A stretch of DNA of 64,000 bases, taken from positions 6,968,551-7,032,550 of the forward strand of contig CM073895.1 in assembly GCA_037176705.1 (NCBI GenBank). The letters are read 5' to 3'. The notes under the pieces are model-generated. The model searched no databases. It saw only the letters and a program-made list of their open reading frames with translations, and had not been told where the DNA came from. Origin of the DNA: Molossus alvarezi. Its lineage: Eukaryota > Chordata > Mammalia > Chiroptera > Molossidae. A program made the translations under genes and the position numbers. Of the stretch, positions 23,641-35,872 are shown one piece after another (position 1 is the stretch's first letter; each line of letters opens with the position of its first letter).

Positions 23641-24334
23641 AGCACATATCACTCTTATAATAAAATAAACCAGTTACTTGAGAAAAAGATTGCACCCACT
23701 CAGTTTAGTTTTTACAAGGCTACAGATGACATATGACTAACAGGCATTTTGAATCCTGCCAATAAAATGCCCCAGGACCCTGAAGGTGACTTATAACACG
23801 GAAGTCCTATTTGGTTCCCACTAACTCCTGTTGGCTCTCAAGGTTAAGAGCAAGTGGCATCATGGACACTAACTGACAAGGGGATGCGAGAGTGAGGATT
23901 TGAAAAGCTGGCCAACTGCACCCTGTCTAAGGAGGCCAGCTCTGGATTCCTGGCAAGCTGAAGCCCTCGGTTTGAAATGCCACTTCCCTGAGTGCTCTGC
24001 TGAGCTTCCCGACGCCATTTAGCCCCGACCAAAGATAGCCAACGCTTTCTAGGTACCACTGTGTTTCTGATCAAGTGACCAAACAGTGACAGTGTGGCCT
24101 GACCCTCTATAGAGGGCCTGGCGATTCTCATCAGGAGACCGGAAGAGAAGGGTGTAGGGGAAGGGTGGGTAGGTAAGGAAAGCTGCCAAATCTTGGTATA
24201 CCCACAACAGAAACACTGTGATATATTTGTGTGGGGGTGCCCTTGGTGCACATCTGAAGAGAATAGCAAAACTCCAAGGTTACTTTAGAGTCAGTGTCAA
24301 GATGAGAAGCTTTAACTCATGCAGAAATGAGCAG

Positions 24335-24408
<74 letters not shown>
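24335..24408 (+). repeat. (AAAG)n microsatellite
   Basis: About 18 perfect tetranucleotide units. Reads as poly-KERKKE or LSFF frames in translation, which are artefacts. Confidence 0.97.
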
Positions 24409-24679
24409 GGAACATAGTCCATACCCTTGTATGGGACAAGATGCTAAGAACTGACAATGTTCATTCATTCAACTCGAGAAATGTTTACTGATTACTTATG
24501 TACTCAGGGGGAAAAGAAGGCTCAGTGGAGTCTGCAGGACACACAGGCACATACCTATACCTTCACTAACCTAGCAGATGGCCCCATATCTCCTAGGTAT
24601 GTTGGCCAGAAAAATGAGGAACCTGATGGGAATAAACGCAACACTGCTGGCCTCCTGGCCTCCAAAAGCCTTCCTGGGA

Positions 24680-25445
24680 TAAGGCGAGCCTGCTCACTGC
24701 TCTTCCTGGTATCCTGCTCTTTCTCCCAGGATGGACCACCAGAAAAAGTTCCTGTAGTGACTTCCCACTGTTCAGAATTAAAGAGTAAAATCCAAACTCC
24801 TGCCCTGGCCAGTTTGGCTCAGCAGTTAGAGCGTCGGCCTGCGGTCTGGAGAGACCTGGGTTCGGTTCCCGCTAAGGGCATGTACCTCAGTTGCAGTTTG
24901 TCCCCGGCCCTGGTTGGGTTGTGCGGGTGGCAGCCACTCGATGTGTCCCTTTCATGTCGATGTTTCTCTCTCTCTTTCTCTTCCTCCCTCCCACTCTATC
25001 TGAACAAAAAATGGAAAAATGTCCTTAGGTTAGGACAAAAAAATAAATAAATAAAATAAAATCCAAACTCCTCACTATGGCCACAGATCCAGCCACTACC
25101 AACTCTTTATTCACCTCGTTCCAACTCCACACTGCACTTATTGCTCCTGTTCCTGCTGTCCTCTCTGCCCATCAACCGATGTCTATTCAGAGTCACCTCC
25201 TCAGAGCTAGGTAAAATTATGACCTAACCCTCACCCCAGTCACGCTCCATCTCATTGCCCAGTTTTATTCTCCCTGTATCTCTTTTCATCACTTTAGGTT
25301 ATTTTGTTCATATAGCTACTTGTTTACTAGCTGTCTCACCCACTACAAAATAACCTTCATTACACCATGTATCTTGGCCATCTAAGCACAGTGCCTGGGG
25401 CTTAGTAGGTGTTCAGTAAGTCACAAATATTTACTGAGTACCTAC
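24680..25445 (+). repeat. L2 LINE 3' relic with Ves inside
   Basis: L2 landmarks on both sides of the Ves: gagtaaaatccaaactcct, then cactatggccacagatccag and cacagtgcctggggcttagt. Confidence 0.65.
24802..25057 (+). mobile_element. Ves SINE, full length
   Basis: Head gccctggccagtttggctca. Exact 15-bp duplication aaaatccaaactcct at 24787-24801 and 25058-25072. Confidence 0.95.
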
Positions 25446-25564
25446 AAAGTTTAGGCACTGAATTATAATAGTAGACCAAAAAAAGACAAAATCTCTGCCC
25501 CCAAAGAGCTTAAATTCTGTTGGGAGATAACATAAATTAATAATGGTAAAACAATAGCTGTTAC

Positions 25565-26360
25565 TGCAACCAAGCAACTATTCAGTGCTCGGTGCTGTTC
25601 TAAGCATCTGATAGGTATTACTTAAATTTTTTTAAATTAATTAATGTATTTATTTTTGTTACCGATGTTTCTCCTTTTCCCCCCACTGATATCCCCTTCC
25701 CCCTCCCTCCCCGCCCTGTTCCCAGCTTTGTTGTCCCTGTCCACTGTTCATACATACATGCATATAAGCTCTATGGTTTATCTTCCCCCACCCCCTCTTC
25801 TAGGGATTGTCAGTCTGTACCCCACTTCCACATCTCTGGGACTACCTTGTTCTTCAGACTGTTATGTTCATTATATTCCACAAATAAGTGAGATAATATG
25901 ATACTTGTCTTTCTGTTTGGCTTGTTTTGCTTAGGATAATACTTTCCAGGTCCCTCTGTTTCATCTCAAAGGATGAGATCTTTCTTTCCTACAGCTGCAT
26001 AGTACTCCATTGTGTATATGTACCACAGCTTTTTTTTATCCATTCGTCTACTGATGGACATTTGGGCTGTTTCCAGATCTTAGCTATTGTAAATGCTGCT
26101 ATGAACATGGGGGTACATATATTCTTTCTGATTGGTGTTTCAGGCTTCTTAGGGTATATTCCTAGAAGTGGGATCACTGGATCAAATGGCAGTTCAGTTT
26201 TTAATTTTTTGAGGTGGTATTACTTAATTTAATCCTCCCAACAACCTCATGAAGGAAGTATTATTATTTTATAGATGGGAAACTGAGGCACGGGGGGGGG
26301 GTTACATTACTTGCTGAAGGTCACACAGCTCATAATGGCAGACCAAGATCCAAATCCAGC
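25565..26360. repeat. MIR relic split by an L1 fragment
   Basis: MIR left part (gctgttctaagcatctgata) and right part (tcctcccaacaacctcatga, tagatgggaaactgaggcac) are separated by the L1 at 25630-26214. Duplication ggtattacttaa near 25613 and 26216. Confidence 0.7.
25630..26214 (-). mobile_element. L1 3' end fragment
   Basis: Reverse of the L1 3' UTR/ORF2 end: tgatccagtgatcccacttc, then the usual ataccacctcaaaaaatt side, with words such as ccattgtgtatatgtaccac and ggacatttgggctgtttcca on plus. 5'-truncated and inserted into a MIR. Confidence 0.85.
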
Positions 26361-27119
26361 AGCTGTTCCTTATGGACAGGGCTGGAGAGAGAGCATGCCC
26401 ACCCTCGAAGGGCTGCCCTGTTCAGGGAGCTCGGTGAGATGTACCACTGGGGTTACCAGTGCTGCACACTGCATGAGGAGAAATCTGAAAGGAAGAGCAG
26501 TCTGATGAAAAGACAAGGGACAAGGGTCAGGATTCCTGGCTTCTAGTTTTAGGTGCTGTGAAACACCCAGGCATGACAACCAATACTTGACTTTACTTTT
26601 TGTACAGGACACTGATCGAGGCGCTGTGAGGGATACAAAGATGAACCCAATAGAGATCCTGCCCTTGGAAAGTTTACAGTCATGCACGTACACGTGGTGC
26701 TGAAATAGAGGTAGAAAGTGGGAGGTACCATAAGAAAATGTACAAACTGTTATGGAATTTCAAGAGTTTTTCAGCCTCTAGGGGCCATAGGGTGCCCAAT
26801 CATAAAAGAGGGGCTGGCCTACGCAACCCCTGAGGTCTTCTAGTTCTAATGTGCTCTGACAGCACAGATTTGGAGCACAAGGAAATCAAGTTTTATTCTG
26901 GTTCATGGTTCAAGTTCATGGCCACTGAACTTGTTCATGTTCTCCTACCTAAGAACAGTTCCAGTTTCTTTGGGCAACATCTTACAGCAGCAGCAGGGCT
27001 ATAATGCTCTCATGTAAATAATGCTACTAGATGTGAGAACAAAGCTTAGTGTGCTCTGCCCTCTTCCACTTCTTACTGGTTTTTAAACCCACAAACCCTC
27101 TTTCCATCAAGGAAGAGGT

Positions 27120-27235
27120 GCCCCTTCTGTGAGAACGTTGTTATATTCCCCTTGTTCATGTCTGTACCCCTAGAGTCTAGCATAGTACCTGGCTCACAAT
27201 AGGTGCTGAATAAAGTTTGCTGAGCTAAACCTGAG
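27120..27235 (+). repeat. L2 tail relic
   Basis: gagtctagcatagtacctgg then ctcacaataggtgctgaata, the classic L2 3' end. Confidence 0.6.
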
Positions 27236-27369
27236 TATGGCCAGGTCTGGAAATTCTCTGCTTGACATATAAATCTCAGTTGGTGTTCCCTGAAGTTTTG
27301 CTTTATAGCTCTCAGCTTCTCCTAGGGGAACAGACTGGTTCCATCTCTTCACTTTCACTGTTACCGCAC

Positions 27370-27772
27370 TGGTCTCCCAAGTCTCCATCATCTCTTGCCA
27401 GGCAGCTGCAATATAGTCTGTCTCCCAAATGGTAACCCAGCTTCTATGTTTGCTTCTTACAATCCAGTCACGACGTAGCAGCCAGAATGATTTTTGAGAA
27501 CTTACATTTAGATCTTATAACCACTCTGCTGAAAAGCCACCAGTGGCTTCTAAGTGCATTTGGAATAAAACCCAGACTGGTTCTTCCCACATGCATAGCC
27601 CTTACCACTACTGAAATTATTTTGTCTGCTTATTTATTTATTACTCTCTCCTCTTTAGAATGTCAGCTACAGGAGGGCTGGGGCTGTGTCTACCTTCACC
27701 ACTATAGCCCCATGCTTGGAATGGTGCCTGCCACACAGTAAGCATTCACTATTGAATGGATGACTCTCCATC
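27370..27772 (+). repeat. L2 LINE 3' relic
   Basis: Landmarks in order: agccagaatgatttttgaga, ccagtggcttctaagtgcat, ttagaatgtcagctacagga and gcctgccacacagtaagcat. Confidence 0.7.
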
Positions 27773-29014
27773 CCATAGAGGAAACTTATATTTACAAGGA
27801 CCACAAACTCCACCCAGAAACCATGAATGCCACACTAGCATTTAACAGCTGGCACCTTTATTTATGATTCAAAATCCTGCTTTAAATCAGAGGAAACTTG
27901 GTATCTCTGGATACTTGAATAGTCCAAAAGATCAGCATTACGTACAGTCTCCAGCCAGGAACTACAGTCCAGCAGTTGTAGCAGGAAGTTAAGAGTCAAG
28001 GCACTTGGGAACAGAACCTCAGAACAAACTCCGACTTGCCCCCTGGGTCCCTTACCAACACACCCTGTGCCTCAATTTACCCAGCAGTCAGCCAGGCACA
28101 CTTCCCTAAATTCTGAGTGGCAGGAGACAAAATAATTAACAGCTACAGCACACTTAGATCTTCAGATAGGAGGTGCTGCAAACCACACAGCTCATTATTC
28201 ATAAAACTCTTGATTTGCTGCCAACACAGGCCTCCTCGGCCTTCCCAGGGGCTAACCTGACAGCAGGTACTGCTCAGACAAGTTCAGCACACAAGAGAGA
28301 GAGGGAGGTATGTGGGACCTAACAGGTTGGGTCCAGAGCTATGTGTCTTGGTTACCAGGTTCAAGAAAACGGAAGGTGGCTGGGGTGGGGGTGATGAAAA
28401 GGAGGTGAGAAGCCAGTTTGGGGCTCCAAGAGGTTAATTTTGCAGGCTCACGTAACAGCTGGCCATACAGGTGAGACATGTGCCTGCAGTGTGTACCTTC
28501 CAGGAACACGCACCGGGGGAGGCGGAATGCAGGGACGACAGCTCGGTCAAACTGGAGAGGAAGGGCAGCCCAGTGGCCAGACCTCGGCAGCATTTAGTTT
28601 GGGGAAACATGGAGGAGCTCGATACACAGGGTCAGGATGCTGAGAGTGGGGCTCAGGTGAGGGAAGAGACAAGAGGACGCAGGACCTGCGGCGCTGACAG
28701 ACGATGACAACCACGCCGAAGCGGGAGGTGAGCTACCGGGTGGGCGCTCGGACACCTGTGGAGGCGTCCTCGGGGAGAAGGTGAGGACCCTGCAGGGTGG
28801 TCTTCGGCGGGGGCGGGCGGGCGGCGGGAGGCAGCGGCGGCCCGGCGGGGCCAGGAGGCCTGGCCCAGACCAGGGCGCCGCGCCGGGGGCCCAGCCGGCG
28901 GGTCCGAGTGGGGTCGGGGGTGCCCTCCGCGGGAGACAAAGGGCCGGCGACTCCCCCGAGCCCAGGCGCGGCGCGGGCCCGGGTGCTACGGGCGCGGGTG
29001 GCCTCGGCGCTTAC

Positions 29015-29113
29015 CTGGGCCGCCCGACCCGGCCGGGCCGGCGGGGGCTGCGGGTCCGTGCGCGGCGCGCGGCGGCCTGTTCCGGGGCACGCTCACCCCA
29101 AGCAGCCGCGGCG

Positions 29114-29146
<33 letters not shown>

Positions 29147-29190
29147 GCGGGAGCGGCCACCTCAGCCTCCGCCTCCCGCTCCGTGAGTCA
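29015..29190 (-). other. CTNNBIP1: Candidate CTNNBIP1 first exon (untranslated)
   Basis: Within the CpG island, a GC-rich minus-strand leader ends at a consensus donor (ggcccag then gtaagc from 29014). It includes (CTG)9 on the minus strand ((CAG)9 on plus, 29105-29131). CTNNBIP1 (ICAT, an 81-residue inhibitor of beta-catenin/TCF) lies downstream of LZIC on the same strand in mammals, and its first exon is non-coding, so this is the expected place. The identity is inferred from gene order, because no ICAT coding exon is in the window. The 5' end is approximate. Confidence 0.6.
29105..29131 (+). repeat. (CAG)9 trinucleotide repeat in the CTNNBIP1 leader
   Basis: Nine uninterrupted CAG units on plus ((CTG)9 in the sense of CTNNBIP1), followed after one GAA by another CAG. 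The end positions may be off by several bases because the flank gcggcggcag is itself G/C-repeated. Confidence 0.85.
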
Positions 29191-29375
29191 CCGCGGCGGG
29201 GAGGGAGGGAGGCGCCAGGCCGCCGGGGGAGGGACCGGCGAAGGGGGCGGCATCTGGCTCCGCGCGGGCGGTGGAGGCTCGGCCGCGGCAACGCCCCGCA
29301 GAGTGGAGGGGGCCGCGGAGGGCCGGGCGCTGGGGGCGAATCCTGCTGGAGGGGGCGGGGCACGGGGAGCGTGGG

Positions 29376-29521
29376 GATACTCATTGGTTACAGCGGACCG
29401 CGGGGCGGGGCTGTCTGCTGCGGGGCGGGAGCTGCGGGGGCGTTCGGGGACGCTCATTGGTTACATCGGCCCGTGGGCAGGGCTTCCTGCTGCGGGGCGG
29501 GCACTGCGGGGGCCTTGTACG
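29376..29521 (-). repeat. Tandem duplicated CCAAT/GC-box promoter module (two 73-bp units)
   Basis: Units 29376-29448 and 29449-29521 both read as CTCATTGGTTACA, then a GC box, then CTGCTGCGGGGCGGG, then CTGCGGGGGC. The spacing between the two ATTGG cores is 73 bp. On the minus strand each unit carries a CCAAT box about 190-270 bp upstream of the proposed CTNNBIP1 exon 1. Confidence 0.75.
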
Positions 29522-30601
29522 CCGGGGTGGGGCCACGGGATGGGCGGGTGGGACGGGGTCGAGAGTAGCCGCGGAGCTCCGCTCAGAGCTAAGGGGAGGG
29601 CCGGGACCGGAGGTGGGCTTGAAGGAGGAGGCGGCCTGAGGGTGGAGCCGGGGTTAAGGATCGAACTGTCGCTGAGGTAAAGCAACTTTGGCCCTCGCTG
29701 CTCCCGGAGTACAGTGATCCCGTAAAAATAACGGCCCCTTCCGCACACGGGTCTGTGTTCAAAAATGGGAGCTGCCAGACAGGGCGGAACCCTAGTGCGG
29801 CCAGTTTACCCGGGACCACTGAAAAATCTGGATGGACAAGGTGGGAGGACATTTAGAGGCGTGGGCTTCCTGAGTCTTGGAGCTGGGAACGTTGCGACCT
29901 TTGAAGCGGTTAGGCCCACTCTTGAACTGGGGGCCAGCCGAACCTGGGGTCCACGGAACCTAGAGAGCCCAGGGACTATCGTGTGCATTTACTGTACCAA
30001 TGAGTGCATTTTTCTAGGGCAAAGGGGTCCGTGATTAAAATGCTTCTCTAGAAAGTCTACCTCTGCTACCTGGCTCTCTGGAGAGAGTACAGGGAGAAAT
30101 AGCCGTTTATAGGCAAAATGTAAATTGCTTTGAACACCCACCTTCCCTTTTGAAGGGATGCATCTATTTAAATGTGGTCTCATTTTCAACATTTTAACTT
30201 AACAGTTACATAGTGTGACACTAACCGAATTTAAAAGTCCTCCTGCCTCGCTTTCCCAAACTTTCTTTTCACCCCTTTTCTGTCCTCTTCTACTCCCCTG
30301 ACATTTCTTCCCATTCTCTATGCAAGAAAGAGACAAGATACTTAAAAATTTTTTTACTGTGTTCATATTCTGAAATGTCCTATTACTCCCTTGACACTGT
30401 ATTGTAGTTACAATTGAGGACTATTTTAATCTTAGCAAGAGTCATTAAATTACTAATTCTGAAAGGCCAGAAATAGATGTTAAACACGTCTGTATCCCCA
30501 TCAGTGTCCAGACTACCATGCACATAGCAAGAGTTCAACCAATATTGGCCAATACAGTGTACCAGCTGGTCCTTCATGTTTTCCAGAGCACACCAATGCA
30601 A

Positions 30602-30623
30602 AACAAACAAACAAACAAACAAA
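30602..30623 (+). repeat. (AAAC)n short tandem repeat
   Basis: Five units of aaac. Confidence 0.8.
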
Positions 30624-31499
30624 TCTTACACATTCAAATGATTTTTATGTAAATATTGATATTTAAACAAGTGAATTAAAATTAAAGAAGTCACTGGCTA
30701 TTCAAGACACAATGTATAAATTATATTTCTATAAAAGATTTATACTTAAGGAGGAAGGTGAGAAAGGAATGCATAAAATAAAAATGTGTGTGAAAAGGAC
30801 ATTTTTCCTTTTTTTCCCCAAATTTTCATAAATATATTGTTTTTATAGTTCAGAATTATAATAAGTTCATCAACACTGTCAGTGCCTCAACTACCCCATG
30901 AGCTCAGAGCTAGAAAACTCTGCATTTCTAGATAGCAGTATTACTTCAGGATTAACTCAGACTCCATCCATCTGTAGGGTCTTTAAATGAAACATTGAAG
31001 GCATAGGAGATAGGGAACATCTGTTAGTTTTGACAGCCCAGCATCATCTCTTCTCCTCGGGGAACTGCTCCTTCCTTCCTGCTACCCCTCCAGAAGTGCT
31101 GATGAGGCTACCAATTACAATATATACACTCTCCCCTCCACAAAACAACAAATAGGGAAGACATAGGGCTCAAGTTGGACCAATCCAAGTGCTGCGTTCG
31201 CTTGATTATTAGCTAAGAAGGATGTGACCTGAGCTAAGCCTATTGGAGTTCTTCCCTGACACTTTCTGACTTAGAAATGAAGGGAAGTTCTGTATTTCCT
31301 ATTGGCTCAAGAACTATAAGGATGTGACCTCAGAAATGTTAGCAACATTCTCCAGCCATCACATGGAAAATTCTGAAAGAACAAGGCAATGTTACTGGAC
31401 AGAAACAATTAATTTGGAGAAAGGGAAGGCGAAAGGGAGAGAAAAGGAGGGAGACCCCTAACAGTTTGTTCCATGGTTTCACTAGACCCTGCACTAGCT

Positions 31500-32545
31500 T
31501 TGCTCACACCATCTCATACTTAATCGGTCCCCAAATCTCCCTCTCCTCCAGCGCTCCCCTCTTCAGTAACTGGCACTGCTCCACACCATTGCTTACAACT
31601 TAAAAGAGTATCCTTGACATCACTCTCTCCCTTACCCCTCATATCCAGTCCACGCTGCTTCCACCCCAAACCATATCTTGAATCTCCCCACTACCCACCA
31701 TCTCCACTTCTCTGTCCCAGTTTAACCTATCATCAGATCTTGCTTTGACTCCAGCAATAACTTCCGAGTATTCTCTCATTCAGGTTTTTCCTACCACCCC
31801 CAATCCATTACCACACAACAACTAAAGGAATCTTCTTTTTTTTTTAATCCTCACCCGAGGACTTTTTTCCATTTTTTTGTTCATGTAGAGTGGGTGGGAG
31901 AGAGAGGAACAGAGAGAGAGAGAGAGAGAAACATCGACGTGAAAGGGACACATCGAGTGGCTGCCACCCGCATGACTGACCAGAGCCGGGGACAAACTGC
32001 AACCGAGGTACATGCCCTGAGCGGGAACCGAACCCGGGTCTCTCAGGACCGCAGGCCGACGCTCTAACCGCTGAGCCAAACCAGCCAGGGCTAAAGGAAT
32101 CTTCTTAAAATGTACTGATGTTGTCAGACTTCTGCAGTTCAATGAGTTCTCTTTCTTTTCATGATAAAGTGCAAAATCCTTAGCATGGCTGCAAGATCCT
32201 ATATAGCCTGGCTCCAGCCTGACCTTAAACCAGCTTTGCTGACTGGGCTCTAACGACACACAGGCCTTCTTCCTATTCCTTGCTCACAGGGTACTTCTTT
32301 GTGCTTCCGGACTGGTGACTGCAGTTCCCTCTGCCTCTATGGCTCTATTTCTCCCACTTCTCCCCACTTCACATGACTGAATATTTGGTCTTCTTCAATG
32401 AGACTTTTCTTAACCTGTGTAAGATCCAGCCCCAGCATGCCCATAAATTCCAGGAGGGCAAGGAGGTCACTGTGAACCACCCCTACCTAACACAGTACCT
32501 GGCACATGCAGATGCCAAACAAATATTATTGCATGAATAAATAAA
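31500..32545 (+). repeat. L2 LINE 3' relic interrupted by a Ves
   Basis: L2 words before (catatcttgaatctccccac) and after the Ves (aagtgcaaaatccttagcat, ccagcctgaccttaaaccag, cctggcacatgcagatgcca). Confidence 0.7.
31838..32090 (-). mobile_element. Ves SINE, full length
   Basis: Exact 16-bp duplication ctaaaggaatcttctt at 31822-31837 and 32091-32106. Head (reverse) gagccaaaccagccaggg. Confidence 0.95.
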
Positions 32546-32549
32546 TGGG

Positions 32550-32677
32550 TCCTGGCCAGGTAGCTCAGTTGGTCAGAGCGCTGTCCTGATATGCCAAGGT
32601 TGCATGTTCAATCCCCGGTCAGGGCACATACTAGAATCAACCAATGAATGCATAAATAAGTGGAGCAACAAATCTGT

Positions 32678-32738
<61 letters not shown>

Positions 32739-32775
32739 TTCCCCCTCTTCCTCTCTCTCTCCAAAATCAATCAAT
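32550..32775 (+). mobile_element. Ves-related SINE with expanded TC tract
   Basis: Head tcctggccaggtagctcagt, tail ccaaaatcaatcaataaaac. The CT-rich body is expanded to about 24 perfect TC units (32686-32734). Confidence 0.88.
32686..32734 (+). repeat. (TC)n microsatellite
   Basis: About 24 perfect TC units within the SINE body. Confidence 0.95.
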
Positions 32776-33148
32776 AAAACTTAAATGAATAACAATGTAT
32801 AAATACGCCATCCAGGACTTTTCGCCCATTGGCCAGCCATTCCTAATTCCCCAACTCCAGTGCTATCAACACAGTAAAATTTCCAGACCAAGTATGAAAC
32901 AACGGGAGAGCCACAGTAGGCTGCAGGGAAGGAGAGCTATTTTGGAGCAGTTATGGTGACTGGGGTCCTCAAATTTTACTCCATTAGAGGGCCTTCCTGC
33001 CTATGAGTTGAACAGGTGCTCAGTGAGAATGGGAGAGAGAGGAAGAGACCTTCTACTGAATAAAAAGAGACATTTTAGTAAACAAAAAAATTAGAACCAA
33101 TTTTTTTTGAGAACCAAATTTTAAGCATTAATTAATAATGCACAGTAA

Positions 33149-33400
33149 TGTCCTGGATGATTTGGCTCAGTGGTAGAGTGTCGGCCTGCGGACCAATGAG
33201 TCACGGGTTCAATTCTGGCCGAGGGCACATACCTCAGTTGTGGCTTGTCCCCGGCCCTGGTCAGGGTCGTGTGGGAAGGCAGCCAGTCAATGGGTCCCTC
33301 TCAAGTCCATGTTTCTCTCTCTCGCCCTTTCTCTCCCTCTCTCCCTCCCACTCTGTCTGAAGATAAACAGAAAAATGTCCTCGGGTGAGGATTAAAATAG
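33149..33400 (+). mobile_element. Ves SINE, full length
   Basis: Head tgtcctggatgatttggctc, tail tgtcctcgggtgaggattaa. Confidence 0.9.
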
Positions 33401-34295
33401 TAATAATTTCCAGTGATATAGAAAGTAAAAAAAATTTTTTTTTTGCTTTGGTCCCTATGTGTGTCATCCTGTTTACATTTGGTACAGCTCTGCCTTCTCT
33501 GACGACAGTGATAAGGAGGCTAAGTGCACAGGAGACAAAGTGTGCCAGTCACACGCCATTCTCCTGTGTTTTGCTTTGGCAAATAACTTGTCGTCTAATT
33601 TTACTTTGGAGATAATAAGGAATTATTAAACACAACGATGAAAGCATTTTGTAGATCAGTGAATATACATATTTTGTGTCATGCATGGGGTATGTGCAGC
33701 TGTGAACATCTGGCTGTCTGCCAACCTGTCCCCAGAGTGTTGGCTTCTGTAGCCTCTGATGGCTAGATCCTCCCTATATCCCAGAATCCTGCTTGCATTG
33801 CGCTTGGGAACAGTATGAACATAATTATTCATTTCTTTTGCTGTTTTGATAAACCAACATGTCTTATAAGTGTATTTTGTGCAGCCTCTAATATTCTAAT
33901 CACTTAGTAAAGACAAACCAACATAAGACCCCAATTTGGATCCAAATAGTCTGTTAGCCTTTAAGCATAGTAGTCTATCACCTCCCCCCCCCCCTTGCTG
34001 GTTATCATCCAATTAAATATAAAAAATTACCAGCCCTACAAGCAAATAGCCTCTGCTCTCTGGGAATAAATGATAAACAGCCGTCCTTCCCCCAGAACTT
34101 ATCAATGCATGTCCTATCTCTAGATGTTGCAATGTTATCAGTGTATTCAGGTGAGACTGAAAAGACCCTTCCTGATAAACAATTTCTTCTGCCCCTGCTG
34201 AGGCACAGACTGCCCAGTAGTTTATTGTGAACAAGTAGCGGGCCTGTTACTATTAAATATTTGTAGCTTTGCTCCCACCCGTCACTGTGCCTTTT

Positions 34296-34487
34296 TTAAA
34301 TGTTTTTATTTGAGAGAGAGGAGGAAAAGAAACAATGTGAGAGAGAAACACAGTTCCTTGCCTTCAGCATGCACCCTAACTGGGGAGTAAACCTGCAGTT
34401 GAGGCATGTGCCCTGACCAGGAATCAAACTGGTGACCTTTTGGTGCACAGGATGAAGCTCAACCAACTGAGCCACACCGGCCAGGGC
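34296..34487 (-). mobile_element. Ves-related SINE
   Basis: Reverse element from tttttatttgagagagagga to gagccacaccggccaggg. Flanks share tcactgt. Confidence 0.88.
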
Positions 34488-34590
34488 CCCTTCACTGTTG
34501 TAAGAGTAGAAAAATGGCAAACCTACCTGAGACTATAAACTTTCCTGTTTGACATCCAATTGTTGAGCTAGGGGTTTTCTTTTATTTTGG

Positions 34591-34673
34591 TATGTGCCCC
34601 TAGCAGGAACCAAACCCAGGACGCTGTGGTTCGCAGGCCGATGCTCCAACTGCTGAGCCAAACCAGCCAGGGC
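34591..34673 (-). mobile_element. Head-only (3'-truncated) Ves fragment
   Basis: Only the tRNA-like head (reverse, ccgatgctccaactgctgag to caaaccagccagggc) and part of the middle are present. The CT-rich body and A-tail are absent. Similar flanks gagctaggggtttt and gcgagggatttt hint at a target duplication. Confidence 0.8.
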
Positions 34674-35608
34674 AAGCGAGGGATTTTTTAGACCCTTTGC
34701 TATTTGTAAGCCCGAGGCCTGGCTTTGCAGTAATGTGACAGATACTTAGAGCTTGCACTTTGGTCCAGCAGAGATTGCTCAATCTAAGTGAACTGTGTAG
34801 TTTGGTCTTCTCCCCACCCCCACCCCTCACTTTCTTCCTTACTTCCCATCAGCAGTGTTTGCCCCCAGCTGGTGAATCAGATGGCACTCGTTTTTTTATA
34901 GTTAATAAGCACTAAAGGCTGAGGGCGGAAAACCTACACCCTGGTGCCAGCGAATGAAGAGCCTCACATGAAAGCGCATGCAAAGGGGACAGGCATGGTG
35001 CAAATGTCCTGGGATCCAGGATTACTCACTCTTCTCCCACACCCTGCCGAACAGATTAATTATTTAAGCGAAGAACAGGAGAGTCAACATAGGCAGGACT
35101 CGAGGATCCTCTGTTGAAATAATTTTAATTAGCACAAGCTATAGAGCCAAGGGAAATAGAATAAGATAGTAGCTAAATAATTGTTCAAAATTCTCTACCA
35201 CTTATTTTCCCATTTAAAAAAAAAAAGACAACTTAGGTTATGTTTGTATACATTGCTGACAAAATGGAATATGAAAACGAGACGACTTCCACAGGCTCCC
35301 TTCTGTGATGGCATGTGTGGGGGTGACATGAGGCTCAGTCAGGTCTTCCTAGGTTCCAGTGAATTGAGGCTGTGAGTCCCAAGTCTCGAGATGCTTCTTT
35401 CTTGTTCATATGCAGTAAGGACATTGAAACTCTAAAAGTTGTAACTCTTTCCATTCTGATTTTCTTTCATACTCTGAACTGAAAATTTCAAAGCTTGTGT
35501 CATTCCTGGTGGGTTTTCCTTTCTCTTTTTCTCTGTACATATGTGTGACACCTAAGGTTTCTCCCCACTAGATAAACTGTGACACTCTTCAAAAGTTAAG
35601 AACCTCAG

Positions 35609-35854
35609 CCCTGGCCGGTTTGGCTCAGCGGTTGAAGCGTCGGCCTGCGGTACAGAGAGACCCGGGTTCGGTTCCCGCTAAGGGCACATACCTCGGTTGC
35701 AGTTTGTCCCCGGCCCTGGTTGGTCGTGCAGGTGGCAGCCACTCGATGTGTCCCTTCACGTCGATGTTTCTCTCTCTCTCTCTTCCTCTCTCTCCCTCCT
35801 GCTCTATCTGAACAAAAAGTGGAAAAATGTCCTCGAGTGAGGATAAAAAAAAAA
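35609..35854 (+). mobile_element. Ves SINE, full length
   Basis: Exact 18-bp duplication aaaagttaagaacctcag at 35591-35608 and 35855-35872. Confidence 0.95.
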
Positions 35855-35872
35855 AAAAGTTAAGAACCTCAG

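Larger units (their letters stand above)
1..28689 (-). other. CTNNBIP1: CTNNBIP1 intronic region (inferred)
   Basis: No coding exon that I recognise. The stretch holds Ves SINEs, MIR/L2, L1 and HAL1 relics, MER20, LTRs and simple repeats listed separately. Between repeats (about 2.0-6.2, 9.1-12.0, 14.0-15.1, 20.0-24.3 and 26.4-28.6 kb) I see ordinary unique or ancient-repeat sequence. No ICAT coding sequence was found on the minus strand. Confidence 0.5.
28690..29640. promoter_or_regulatory. CTNNBIP1: CpG island, CTNNBIP1 promoter
   Basis: About 950 bp that is very rich in G+C and CpG, in an otherwise AT-balanced, CpG-poor region. It has many GC boxes (GGGCGGGG) and two ATTGG motifs at 29384-29388 and 29457-29461. 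These read as CCAAT on the minus strand, the sense expected for a minus-strand gene starting near 29.2 kb. There is no TATA box. Confidence 0.8.

Noticed and set aside
28986..29384. Minus-strand frame with a poly-leucine run resembling a signal peptide
   Set aside because: The leucines come from the CTG repeat, and the frame runs through the donor at 29014.
28781..29680. 299-residue open frame on plus in the CpG island
   Set aside because: It is a GC-rich frame full of Gly/Ala/Arg runs with no domain. Several overlapping frames are open on both strands, and the region is a promoter.
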